From Bacteroidota bacterium (lineage in GTDB: Bacteria; Bacteroidota; Bacteroidia; Chitinophagales; Chitinophagaceae), in contig JAFDXN010000060.1 in assembly GCA_018267915.1 (NCBI GenBank), positions 124,001 through 188,000 on the forward strand: a stretch of DNA of 64,000 nt, in the 5' to 3' direction. This document shows positions 53,334-62,089 of this stretch, piece after piece. Made by a program: the position numbers and the translations under genes. The notes under the pieces are model-generated. The model had not been told where the DNA came from, did not search any database, and worked only from the letters and a program-made list of their open reading frames with translations. Position 1 is the first letter of the stretch. Each line of letters opens with the position of its first letter.

Positions 53334-54311
53334 ATGAATTCATTCGGCAGATTATTTCGTGTTAGCATTTTCGGTGAATCGCATGGTAGAGCAGTAGGTA
53401 TAGTTGTGGACGGCTGTCCCGCGGGAATAGGACTGGAAGTAAGCGATTTTCTTCCGGACCTCGAACGCAGAAAACCAGGTGCTGCAGGCACAACACCAAG
53501 ACATGAAGACGATATGCCGGAGATAGTAAGTGGTGTGTTCAATGGTAAGACAACAGGGGCTCCTATTACTATTTTGTTTGAGAATAAGAATGTGCGCTCC
53601 GGCGATTATGACGCAATTAAGAATACCCCAAGACCTGGACATGCTGACTTTGTGCTGCAGAGGAAGTTTAAAGGATTTAATGATTACAGGGGTGGTGGCC
53701 ACTCCTCGGGCAGGCTGACGCTCGGTATTGTAGCTGCAGGAGTGATAGCGAAAAAGATGTTGGCGCAAGTAACGGTGATGGCAGCGCTGATAGAGGCCGG
53801 CGGAAGTAACGACATCGAGGCGGCAATCGCTGCGGCCGTTGAAAAGCAGGACAGTATCGGGGGCATAGTTCAGTGTAATGTAAATGGATTGTCTTTAGGC
53901 CTCGGGGAGCCATTTTTTGATTCCGTAGAGTCTGCGATCAGTCATGTGATATTTGCTGTGCCTGCCATCAAAGGCATTGAGTTTGGAAGTGGTTTTGCAG
54001 CTACGCGCATGTACGGCAGTGAGCATAACGATGCCATCGTGGATGAAAAGGGAACTACTAAAACCAATAATGCCGGTGGTATAAACGGAGGTATTACGAA
54101 TGGCAATGAACTATATTTCAGAGTAGCGGTGAAGCCAACCAGCAGCACGCCACAAATGCAGCGTACCTGGAATGCAGCGACAAGATCGGTAGAAGATTTC
54201 CAGGTGAAGGGAAGACACGACTTATGCATTGCCTTACGTGTGCCTGTAGTGGTAGAAGCCGCAGCGGCCATTGCTTTGGCAGATTTGTCGTTGATCTCTA
54301 AGGCTTACTAA
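53334..54311 (+). CDS. aroC: Chorismate synthase
   Basis: 325 residues, somewhat shorter than the ~360 of many bacterial enzymes but with all core motifs: GESHGRAVGIVVDGCPAG (FMN/substrate), RHEDDMPEIVSGVFNGKTTGAP, GHADF, YRGGGHSSGR and EFGSGFAATRMYGSEHND. It releases phosphate from EPSP to make chorismate, using reduced FMN. The C-terminus ends LADLSLISKAY; the usual extra helical tail is absent. Third gene of the aro operon. Its stop overlaps the converging SirB1-like gene by 4 bases. Confidence 0.94.
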   Translation: MNSFGRLFRVSIFGESHGRAVGIVVDGCPAGIGLEVSDFLPDLERRKPGAAGTTPRHEDDMPEIVSGVFNGKTTGAPITILFENKNVRSGDYDAIKNTPRPGHADFVLQRKFKGFNDYRGGGHSSGRLTLGIVAAGVIAKKMLAQVTVMAALIEAGGSNDIEAAIAAAVEKQDSIGGIVQCNVNGLSLGLGEPFFDSVESAISHVIFAVPAIKGIEFGSGFAATRMYGSEHNDAIVDEKGTTKTNNAGGINGGITNGNELYFRVAVKPTSSTPQMQRTWNAATRSVEDFQVKGRHDLCIALRVPVVVEAAAAIALADLSLISKAY

Positions 54312-55201
54312 ATATCGTTGTTATTCGGATCGTCTACCAGCATGCGCATCAGTTGCTGTATCTCATCGGCCTTATCATCTTCCCTTTTATAGCGATAGCA
54401 GAGGCTCAGCTCTTCGAGCATTTTAAAGATGACACGCTTTGAAAGCAAGGGGGTGAAGTATTGATCCCTTTCGTGGGCATTGATCTTGCGCAGGTAGGTG
54501 TCGACCTCTTTTTGGGTATAAACCATGCCGTTGAGCGGATCGATATAGAACTGGATCTGCTGCACGCCTTCATTATCGGGACTATAAAAATGATGGAGCG
54601 TATCAATGTATGCCAGCACGAACTGCCGAGGCAGATCGATGGCGAATATGGGAATGTCCAGCAATTCGCAGAGCGCTAAGTAGAGCACGCCGAATGAGTA
54701 ACTGTTTCCTTGCTTACTCTCCAGCACCTGGTTAATAAAAAAATGCTTCGGCTCGCGTTCGGTAAGTTCGTGGCCCTGCAGCTTGTAGTAATTGTAAAGT
54801 ATGCTGTTAAAAACATTGATCTGCTCGAGTGGGGTAAGGTAGTTGTTTAGCTCCAGCCATACGTTGCGCCGTATCTGGTCGAATTGAGTAAGTATAGCGG
54901 GAACATTGAGATCGGGAAACTGGTAGCGTGCAACTAATATAGCTCCTCTGAGCAATTCCGGTTGTTTAGAGCGGCCCCATTCCATAAAGTCGTGCTGCAG
55001 GTCCTGGAAATGTACACGATGTATAAGGGTCTCAATGCGCTCCTGTATCAGTTCATCTTCTGTTACCTCCCAAAGCTGCTCGAGTTGGGGTATGATATTT
55101 CGGCCATAGTTGAGCAGCTTTTCAGCCACCGTATCAAAGACTTCATCATCCGGATCGTCGATCAAGGTTAGCAGCGCAGATATCTCCTTATTACTTTGCA
55201 T
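54308..55201 (-). CDS. SirB1/transglutaminase-like (Transglut_core2) protein
   Basis: 297 residues from the ATG at 55201. N-terminal HEAT-like helices (ALLTLIDDPDDEVFDTVAEKLLNYG ...) are followed by the SirB1-type domain: EPKHFFINQVLESKQGNSYSFGVLYLALCELLDIPIFAID, the degenerate transglutaminase fold in which the catalytic Cys position reads S, then FVLAYIDTLH and FYIDPLNGMVY. In most members the N-x-x-x-x-x-x-R-x-G-N-P-x-x-L segment is conserved; here KQGNSYSFG stands for RKGNPISLG. Function unproven. It lies 43 bases downstream of topA on the same strand and converges on aroC. Confidence 0.8.
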   Translation of the reverse strand: MQSNKEISALLTLIDDPDDEVFDTVAEKLLNYGRNIIPQLEQLWEVTEDELIQERIETLIHRVHFQDLQHDFMEWGRSKQPELLRGAILVARYQFPDLNVPAILTQFDQIRRNVWLELNNYLTPLEQINVFNSILYNYYKLQGHELTEREPKHFFINQVLESKQGNSYSFGVLYLALCELLDIPIFAIDLPRQFVLAYIDTLHHFYSPDNEGVQQIQFYIDPLNGMVYTQKEVDTYLRKINAHERDQYFTPLLSKRVIFKMLEELSLCYRYKREDDKADEIQQLMRMLVDDPNNNDI

Positions 55202-55244
55202 GGTAAACCATTCCTCTCCATTAAGGTACAAAAAATCAGCTTAA

Positions 55245-57584
55245 TTATTTCTTTTTGCCTTTAGGTGCTCTTTTGGGAGGATTAGCTTTTGCGTCCTCAA
55301 TGATCGCTTTCACTTCATCTATTGTGAGATCGGCTGCAGTTTCAATTCTTTCTTTTGGAATGCGATAATTTCGCAGGCCTTGTTTAATATATGGGCCGTA
55401 AGGACCCTTTAATATTTTGATCTTCTCTTTCTCAAATATTTTAATGGTGCTCTCCGCTTGTGCTTTTCTTTTTTCTTCGATCAGTGGTGCTACCTCATCC
55501 AACTCTACAGTGTAAGGGTCCATCTCTTTTTTCAAAGAATAAAATTTACCTGCATGCTGTGCATAGGGACCGAAGCGGCCTATGTTAACAGTGACATCTT
55601 CACCTTCGAACTGACCTAATGTGCGGGGGAGTTTGAAAAGCTCCATTGCCTCCTCCATAGTAATCGTTTCGATGCTTTGATTGGTGCGGAGTTTTGCAAA
55701 GCGTGGCTTCTCTTCGTCTTCGCTGGTTCCTATCTGCACCATGGGGCCATACCTGCCAAGGCGGGCTACCACAGGTTTGCCGCTCTGCGGGTCGATGCCC
55801 AATTCGCGTTCGCCTTTGGCGCGTGCAGCATTTTCTATCGTGTGTTCCACGCTTTCGTGGAAGGGATGGTAGAAGCTGTCTATCATCTTGTTCCACACTT
55901 GTCTGCCTTGCGCTATCTCATCAAACTCCTCTTCGATCTTGGCAGTAAAGCTGTAGTCCATCACACGCTTGAAGTGCTCGCTCAGGAAATCAGTCACCAC
56001 CATGCCGAGGTCCGTAGGGAAAAGCTTTGAGCGTTCTGCGCCCGTATTTTCAGATTCTGTTACTTCAGTTACCTTGTCGTCCTTTAGGGTAAGTACGGCG
56101 AAGGTGCGTTTCACGCCTTCTTTATCGCGCTTTTCCACATAGCCTCTTGCCTGCACCGTACTAATGGTAGGTGCATATGTCGACGGGCGGCCGATGCCGA
56201 GTTCCTCGAGCTTTTTTACCAGGGAGGCTTCCGTATATCGTGGAAGCGGACGGGTAAAACGTTCGGTGGCCTTCATTTCCTGCAGGTCCAGTTCCTGGCC
56301 AACGGTCAACGGCGGCAGCATACCTTCGTTTTCTTCTTCACCGTCTTCTTCGTCTTTACCTTCGCTGTATACTTTCAGGAAGCCATCAAACCGCAGTACT
56401 TCGCCTGTGGCAGTGAGAGGCGCCGGATGAGTAGACACTTCTATTTTAGCTATGGTGCGTTCCAGTTGGGCATCTGCCATCTGGCAGGCCATAGTGCGCT
56501 TCCATACCAGGTCATATAAACGTTGCGTATCGGCATCACCAACATTTGTCGTGTTCATGTCAGTTGGCCTGATGGCTTCGTGCGCTTCCTGTGCGGAATC
56601 ACTCTTGGTCTGGTACTTTCTGTGCTGGTAATATTTTTCACCATATTGGTCCACCACCGCCTTATGTATATTATCTATGGCCGTTTCCGAAAGATTCACC
56701 GAGTCGGTACGCATGTAAGTTATGTGACCGTTTTCGTAAAGTTTCTGTGCCAGCAGCATGGTTTTTGAAACCGAGTAGCCCAGCTTTCGGCTGGCCTCTT
56801 GTTGCAGGGTGGAGGTAGTGAAAGGTGCCGCGGGTGATTTTTTGCCCGGTTTTACCTGTATATCCTTTACAGTATATTTTGCCTTGATGCACTTTTGAAG
56901 GTAGCTGTCGGCAGCTTTGCTGTCAGTCAGTTTGTCGGGGCCTTCAGCTTTGAAGGTGACTTTTTTCTTATTCAGATCTTCGGCACGGAAGAATGCTTCA
57001 ACTTTAAAGCTGCTGGTAGCTATAAAGCGGGTGATCTCGCGCTCGCGCTCCACGATCAGTCGCACTGCTACCGACTGCACGCGGCCAGCCGAAAGATTGT
57101 TGCGCATGCTCATCTTGCGCCAAAGCACTGGTGACAGCTCGAAGCCCACTATACGGTCCAGGATGCGGCGGGCCTGCTGGGCATTCACGAGGTCCATATT
57201 TACAGTGCGCGGATTTTTTACAGCGGCTTGTATAGCGGGTTTAGTGATCTCGTGGAATACAATTCGTTTTGTAGTTTCAGGGTCAAGGCCCAGCACTTCG
57301 CACAGGTGCCATGATATGGCTTCACCCTCACGGTCCTCATCCGTTGCCAACCAAACCTCTTCAGATTTTTTTGCGATCGATTTCAGCTCCTTTACGACTT
57401 TCTGCTTGTCCTCCGAAACAATATATTTGGGCTTATACCCTTTTTTAATATCGATGCCCATATCCTCCTTCTCCAGGTCGCGGATATGACCGTAGCAAGA
57501 CTTTACCTCAAAATCACTGCCCAATATCTTTTCTATTGTTTTCGCTTTCGCCGGTGACTCCACGATCAATAGGTTTCTTGCCAT
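55245..57584 (-). CDS. topA: DNA topoisomerase I
   Basis: 779 residues. Type IA topoisomerase that relaxes negative supercoils. The Toprim domain starts at residue 1 (NLLIVESPAKAKTIEKILG) with the acidic TDEDREGEA motif at 81-89. The catalytic Tyr290 is in HITYMRTDSVNLS. The C-terminal part lacks zinc-finger Cys clusters and carries instead several Toprim_Crpt-type repeats (LGRYGPMVQIG, IGRFGPYAQHAGKFYSL, KGPYGPYIKQGLRNYRIPK), ending in a Lys-rich tail. This C-terminal type is common in Bacteroidota and spirochaetes. A small hairpin (57629-57646) lies in its leader. Confidence 0.95.
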   Translation of the reverse strand: MARNLLIVESPAKAKTIEKILGSDFEVKSCYGHIRDLEKEDMGIDIKKGYKPKYIVSEDKQKVVKELKSIAKKSEEVWLATDEDREGEAISWHLCEVLGLDPETTKRIVFHEITKPAIQAAVKNPRTVNMDLVNAQQARRILDRIVGFELSPVLWRKMSMRNNLSAGRVQSVAVRLIVEREREITRFIATSSFKVEAFFRAEDLNKKKVTFKAEGPDKLTDSKAADSYLQKCIKAKYTVKDIQVKPGKKSPAAPFTTSTLQQEASRKLGYSVSKTMLLAQKLYENGHITYMRTDSVNLSETAIDNIHKAVVDQYGEKYYQHRKYQTKSDSAQEAHEAIRPTDMNTTNVGDADTQRLYDLVWKRTMACQMADAQLERTIAKIEVSTHPAPLTATGEVLRFDGFLKVYSEGKDEEDGEEENEGMLPPLTVGQELDLQEMKATERFTRPLPRYTEASLVKKLEELGIGRPSTYAPTISTVQARGYVEKRDKEGVKRTFAVLTLKDDKVTEVTESENTGAERSKLFPTDLGMVVTDFLSEHFKRVMDYSFTAKIEEEFDEIAQGRQVWNKMIDSFYHPFHESVEHTIENAARAKGERELGIDPQSGKPVVARLGRYGPMVQIGTSEDEEKPRFAKLRTNQSIETITMEEAMELFKLPRTLGQFEGEDVTVNIGRFGPYAQHAGKFYSLKKEMDPYTVELDEVAPLIEEKRKAQAESTIKIFEKEKIKILKGPYGPYIKQGLRNYRIPKERIETAADLTIDEVKAIIEDAKANPPKRAPKGKKK

Positions 57585-57628
57585 TCTCCTGTTTTTGCTT
57601 TTATCTGTTATGTGACGCTTTCAAAAGG

Positions 57629-57646
57629 GCCGGAGCGTTTTCCGGC
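57629..57646. other. Small inverted repeat in the topA leader
   Basis: Two perfect 6-base GC-rich arms (57629-57634 and 57641-57646) with a six-base loop, about 45 bases upstream of the topA ATG. It lacks a U-run, so it is not a terminator. A regulatory role is possible but unproven. Confidence 0.35.
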
Positions 57647-57750
57647 GTGTGCAATAATAAGTATTGTTTTGTAAAAAATAAAAAGACTATGCCTGAAGGA
57701 ACAAATAACTCAGTTGAGCCCTTTTTTTGCCGCCGGTAAACCTGCTAATA

Positions 57751-57779
57751 AAAAAGGCCGTCAATAAGACGGCCTTTTT
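57751..57779 (-). terminator. Intrinsic terminator of the 57.8-59.7 kb T9SS gene
   Basis: A 7-bp GC stem (57756-57762 with 57768-57774), extended by five A-T pairs, with loop AATAA. On the minus strand it is followed by a U-run. It starts 20 bases after the stop. Confidence 0.87.
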
Positions 57780-57798
57780 TACAAAAAAGAAATATCAA

Positions 57799-59694
57799 TT
57801 AGTGGGTTACCACGAAGTGATCCGAAGAGCGTTTGCCATCTACGTCTACAGAATAGAAGTAAGTGCCGCTTGCCAGGTCACTTGTTGAGAACTCAACTGT
57901 AGTATACTCGTTTGCATTTGCATGCTTCACCTGAGACTTAACAACTTGTCCTGCCGCATTTGTAACAGTGATGGTAGCATCGCCGCCGGTCTGAACTTTG
58001 AACGGAATATTGATCTTGTTGTTAGCCGGGTTAGGGAACGCATTCATCAGCGCGATATTAGAAACCAGTTCTTTCACGCCCAGGTAAGTGTCAAAGTTCA
58101 GCCTGATCAGTGGAACAGGAGTCTGAGCATATACTGTATGAGCAGCCAGCGCGTAACTGTTAGGCAAATTGTCAGAAGTGTCTTCAAATGCCTGCAGGCC
58201 GAAGTAGCTTTGTGCCGGGAATGCAGGAGCATCAGCACACCAAAGCACGGTTTCCTGTGTAGCGCCTGCGGTTTTTACTACAGCGTAGTATGTTTGACCG
58301 AAAGAGTCATTGGTGCCGCCGTCCAGAACTATCGGACCAGGGTTAGCGCCAGTAGCAGCTATGTCGCTAGACCATATGATGCTGTTGTTTGAAACGTCTG
58401 AAGCTGCGAGTGTTTTAGCACCACCGGCAACAGGTGTGTAGTTGCTACCATCGTAAGTGTACAGTTGTACTTCGATCGGCTGACCGGCACCATCATACAA
58501 AGAAACGTTGAATGAAGTAAGGGTATCGCTCTTGCCTTTAGGAACCGTGAAGAAAGTAGTGTACTCCAATGACATCTGCGGAGCAGAAGCCTTGTACATG
58601 TAGTAGCCGTGAGCGGTAAAGCTAGGACGAGCCTGCACCCACGATGTATTAGTGAGCGCGAACGAAGCTGTATCTGTTGCAGAACCTGCAGCAAAACCGT
58701 TCTTATACGTACCTGTTACAGTAGAAGTATAAGGGTTCGCAGCATAGCTAACTACTGAGTCGAAAGCATTTACAGGCAAACTCGCCTTAGTTACTGTCTG
58801 GCTGTAAGAAGGAGCACCTGCCGGCGCTACCATGTTCGATGTCACGCTTACGTTAGTCTGCGCGTTGTAGCCATTGTTTGACAGGAATGTGTATGGCGTA
58901 GCCGACGTGAACAGTTGAACCGGCATTGTGCCCAAAGGATCCATTTCTGCTGTACCCGCTTTGTAAACGTGAGCAGACCTTTCAAGCATGTTAGACACAG
59001 GATCCAGGTCAACGAATTTCAGGTCATCAACATGCCACTCATAACCCTGGTAGCTGCCTTTGAAGTGGAAACGGATCTGTACTGAAGACTGGTTTGATGC
59101 AGTTGCAGATATGTTAAGCAACACATCTGACGCATTGTCTGTCTGGTCGTTAGGACGTAATGTGTTGTTGAAGTTTACAGGATAGCTAACCCAGCCTGCA
59201 CCATTGTTAACATCAACATAGCAAGAGTCCTCGAACCTATCATAGTACTCTGTGAACACCATTCCCACGTGTGCATGACCGGAGAAATTAAAGCTTGGAG
59301 AAGTCAGATACGCATCCACCGGCAAACTACCGGGATTGTCGTTGATGTCACAAACTACCCAACCATCGTTAGCTGATGCAGAATTCAGGTCAATGTAATT
59401 GGTGTTGGCAGTGTTGATCCATTTCCAGTTTACTGGTGCTGTGCTCGGAGCATTGCCAGAGGTCCAACCTGCAGGAAGGCCTGGTCCTGAACCGAATGTT
59501 GTAGTAGCGCCGATCTGTGTCAATGTAGCTTTTCCGTGGTGCACATAGTTCACATGGTCATCATGCCTTGCAATAGCGCCTGGCACCTTCGCGATCTGGC
59601 GCTCAGGAGCCACATGGCTCACTTTCTTTGAAGATTGAGCGTTGGCACCCAGTACTACTGAGCCAGCTGCAATCAGTAAAAATAGTTTCTTCAT
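57799..59694 (-). CDS. T9SS type A cargo protein, paralogue A
   Basis: 631 residues. Signal peptide 1-19 (MKKLFLLIAAGSVVLGANA). Residues ~70-235 form a jelly-roll-like domain with FSGHAHVGMVFTEYYDRFEDSCYVDV and the ending YEWHVDDLKFVDLD, the W-x-x-D-D pattern of MAM/choice-of-anchor J domains. A middle beta region (~235-540) has VPKGKSDTLTSFNVSLYDG and GPIVLDGGTNDS. The last ~85 residues (MNAFPNPANNKINIPF ... YFYSVDVDGKRSSDHFVV) are a type A sorting domain. No catalytic motif is seen. It is collinear with the next gene (59919-61934) over its full length, so the two are tandem duplicates that have diverged. Confidence 0.85.
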   Translation of the reverse strand: MKKLFLLIAAGSVVLGANAQSSKKVSHVAPERQIAKVPGAIARHDDHVNYVHHGKATLTQIGATTTFGSGPGLPAGWTSGNAPSTAPVNWKWINTANTNYIDLNSASANDGWVVCDINDNPGSLPVDAYLTSPSFNFSGHAHVGMVFTEYYDRFEDSCYVDVNNGAGWVSYPVNFNNTLRPNDQTDNASDVLLNISATASNQSSVQIRFHFKGSYQGYEWHVDDLKFVDLDPVSNMLERSAHVYKAGTAEMDPLGTMPVQLFTSATPYTFLSNNGYNAQTNVSVTSNMVAPAGAPSYSQTVTKASLPVNAFDSVVSYAANPYTSTVTGTYKNGFAAGSATDTASFALTNTSWVQARPSFTAHGYYMYKASAPQMSLEYTTFFTVPKGKSDTLTSFNVSLYDGAGQPIEVQLYTYDGSNYTPVAGGAKTLAASDVSNNSIIWSSDIAATGANPGPIVLDGGTNDSFGQTYYAVVKTAGATQETVLWCADAPAFPAQSYFGLQAFEDTSDNLPNSYALAAHTVYAQTPVPLIRLNFDTYLGVKELVSNIALMNAFPNPANNKINIPFKVQTGGDATITVTNAAGQVVKSQVKHANANEYTTVEFSTSDLASGTYFYSVDVDGKRSSDHFVVTH

Positions 59695-59730
59695 TGTGTA
59701 ATATATTTTATGACAATAAAATGGTTTCTG

Positions 59731-59738
59731 TAAAGATA
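59731..59738 (-). promoter_or_regulatory. -7-like element of T9SS paralogue A
   Basis: TATCTTTA on the minus strand, preceded by CCC, 36 bases before the ATG at 59694. The same CCC-TATCTTTA arrangement occurs before paralogue B. Confidence 0.42.
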
Positions 59739-59856
59739 GGGGTTTTCGAACACTCCCGAACAGGAACAGGAAGGTATTTTCAGGCAGAATGCATAATATT
59801 TTATTTTATGCGATTGTTAAGTTATGTTGTTGAACGCTCCGAAAATTATATAATGA

Positions 59857-59882
59857 TGAAGGGCATCAACAGATGCCCTTCA
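59857..59882 (-). terminator. Hairpin after T9SS paralogue B
   Basis: A perfect 11-bp stem (59857-59867 with 59872-59882) with loop AACA, 36 bases after the stop. The following minus-strand sequence is A/T-rich (TCATTATATAATTTTC) but not a clean U-run, so it may be a processing or stabilising hairpin as much as a terminator. Confidence 0.6.
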
Positions 59883-59918
59883 ATGTAAACAGAAACTGTA
59901 TTTACGATTACTATTTCA

Positions 59919-61934
59919 TTAATGTGCTATTACAAAGCGGCCTGTTTTTACTTCACCGTTTGCATGTATACTGTAGAGATAAACTCCATTGGGCATATCA
60001 TTTGTACCAAATGTGGCATTCGCCAATTGATCTTTTTGGATGTTATCAAGTTCCTGAGTTTTCATAACCTGCCCCAGCATATTTTGCAGTTCCACAGTTA
60101 TTTTGCCGGTGGCAACCGTAGCGAAAGAAATGTTGACAGTATTGGTAGCCGGGTTCGGATAAACCTTTGCCACCTGAATGCCGTTAGTTTGATTCACCAC
60201 ACCTGCTGAAGGCATTGTATAGTAGTTGCCGAAGTTAAGTCTTATCATAGGTACTTCCTGGTTAGACCAGGGAAGGTGATCTGCGTTTGTATTTTGGAGG
60301 TTGGTGCCGAAACTGCCTGGTCCCGTTACGTTGGATGCATCGTTCAACGAAGAGTCCTGGGCAGCAAGTGTGCCCCACATGCCCGTGAAGCCCGCAGGCT
60401 CAGCAGTGTAGAACGAAACAGGCATATCTGCAGGTACATGGTCAGTAGTAATAACCGCTGCATAAGTTGTGCCGTTGCTGCCACCATCGAGAATGATTGG
60501 CCCATTGCTGGCTACAGGGTCTGCATAGAAATTGCCAGACCATGTAGGTGTCCCTTGTGGTGATATGTCATTTGTGTCAAGTGTTTTCACATAGGTAACG
60601 CCAACAACATTCCATTTGGGCGTTATGTTGGGGTCGAATTTCCATATCTGGACCTGTATCCTTGCTCCTACGTTGGTCTTGTAGTAAAAAACAACGTTTG
60701 CAGAAGTAAGCGTATCAGAGTGGCCAAGCGGCACAATGAAATCAGCTCCGTAGTTCCAGGATTCTTCGCCACCGTTTGCCGTTGACGGACGGTGTAACCA
60801 ATACGCTCCGTTAGTTAAGCCACGTGGGTCAGATCCCATCCAGGAACTATCGCTTACCGCAAACCTTACTGAATCATGCGCAGTGAACGCACCATTGGTG
60901 GCCGTGAACACACTTGTATATAACGCGCTGCTGGTAGGATGATAAGGTGTGTTGCCATAATCAATTGCGCTGTCGTAGCCATTAACCTGCAACGGTGTCG
61001 AGAGGCTTTGGCTGTATGATGGCGCACCACCGGTGATGTTAACGCCTACTGCCTGGCTGGCCGCAGCTGTGTAACCTTGGTTGCAGAGGAAAGTGATTGG
61101 TACAAGATCGATGGGAGGATTGGTAATGAACTGGATGGGCATGCTGCCCATCGGAGTTGCGAAGTTGTTGGCGGTATCACGAATGTAAACCACAACTGAC
61201 CTGTGCAACACCATATTGATGGCGTCCAGATCTACGAACCTCACGTCGTCGATCGCCCAACCGTATGCATTACCCGGTGCATAGTAATGGAAACGGATCT
61301 GGACATTAGCAGGATTAGCTGCAATACCGGCGCTAATATCTATGACCACTGTGTCCGTGTTCTTCGTATAGGCATTAGTCGCAATTGTATTATTGAGAAA
61401 TACCTGGTAATGGGTGGGCCAGCTGGCGCCCCCGTCTGTCGAAACATCTACAACACAGGAATCTTTGAACCTTTTGAACCATGTGTTAAATACAAGGCCG
61501 ACGTGTGTATGGCCCGTCAGGTTGTAAGTGGCGGAAGACAATGTTGCCTCGGCTGCTACATTATTATTACTGTTAGCGTCTATACCCACCCAGCCATCTG
61601 CAGCCGAGGGAGTATGGGGAACTGGTATCCAGTTTAGGCTGCTATCAATGTGCTTAAAGGTCTGGATATTAGTTACCGGTGTGGCAATCCATCCGGTTGG
61701 CAATGCCGGCCCGGGAAATGTTTGCACTGATCCAATTACCGCATTGGTACCTTTCGCTTGGGCCCTCATTTCCGGTGTAAGGCTCATCTGTTCCGATCCC
61801 GGTACCATTCTTCCCGGTTCAAACCTGTCGTTAGGTGCCGAGCTCTGAGGCGCTGTGTGCATCTTCCATTGAGCATTCACGGCCATCGCCGTTGTGGCGG
61901 CAAAGAGGAGTAGAAATAACTTTTTCATACGCAT
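59919..61934 (-). CDS. T9SS type A cargo protein, paralogue B
   Basis: 671 residues (ATG at 61934; a second ATG at 61928 is equally possible). Signal peptide ends AVNAQ. It parallels paralogue A: LTGHTHVGLVFNTWFKRFKDSCVVDV, YGWAIDDVRFVDLD, VPLGHSDTLTSANVVFYY, GPIILDGGSNGTTYAAV and a terminal sorting domain (KVYPNPATNTVNISF ... GVYLYSIHANGEVKTGRFVI). The jelly-roll-like N-terminal domain resembles MAM/choice-of-anchor J modules used in adhesion or binding. The extra ~40 residues relative to A lie mainly in the N-terminal linker and the region before the sorting domain. Function unknown; probably surface-exposed or secreted. Confidence 0.85.
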   Translation of the reverse strand: MRMKKLFLLLFAATTAMAVNAQWKMHTAPQSSAPNDRFEPGRMVPGSEQMSLTPEMRAQAKGTNAVIGSVQTFPGPALPTGWIATPVTNIQTFKHIDSSLNWIPVPHTPSAADGWVGIDANSNNNVAAEATLSSATYNLTGHTHVGLVFNTWFKRFKDSCVVDVSTDGGASWPTHYQVFLNNTIATNAYTKNTDTVVIDISAGIAANPANVQIRFHYYAPGNAYGWAIDDVRFVDLDAINMVLHRSVVVYIRDTANNFATPMGSMPIQFITNPPIDLVPITFLCNQGYTAAASQAVGVNITGGAPSYSQSLSTPLQVNGYDSAIDYGNTPYHPTSSALYTSVFTATNGAFTAHDSVRFAVSDSSWMGSDPRGLTNGAYWLHRPSTANGGEESWNYGADFIVPLGHSDTLTSANVVFYYKTNVGARIQVQIWKFDPNITPKWNVVGVTYVKTLDTNDISPQGTPTWSGNFYADPVASNGPIILDGGSNGTTYAAVITTDHVPADMPVSFYTAEPAGFTGMWGTLAAQDSSLNDASNVTGPGSFGTNLQNTNADHLPWSNQEVPMIRLNFGNYYTMPSAGVVNQTNGIQVAKVYPNPATNTVNISFATVATGKITVELQNMLGQVMKTQELDNIQKDQLANATFGTNDMPNGVYLYSIHANGEVKTGRFVIAH

Positions 61935-61962
61935 TTATTTTATTTTTATGAAGGTGTAATGA

Positions 61963-61970
61963 TAAAGATA
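61963..61970 (-). promoter_or_regulatory. -7-like element of T9SS paralogue B
   Basis: TATCTTTA on the minus strand, 28 bases before the ATG at 61934, matching the element of paralogue A. Confidence 0.42.
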
Positions 61971-62023
61971 GGGATAACGTTTATTTGTTGTTGCTTATAA
62001 AAATAAAAGAATGTCTAAATAAT

Positions 62024-62056
62024 GTAAAAAAACCTAAAGGCATCCTTTAGGTTTTT
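62024..62056 (-). terminator. Intrinsic terminator of the acyl-CoA dehydrogenase gene
   Basis: A perfect 13-bp stem (62028-62040 with 62044-62056) with loop CAT. The A-rich left arm gives a U-run on the minus strand. It starts 33 bases after the stop. Confidence 0.85.
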
Positions 62057-62089
62057 CAAATAATTTGTCCTTACTAAATCTACCGGGCA

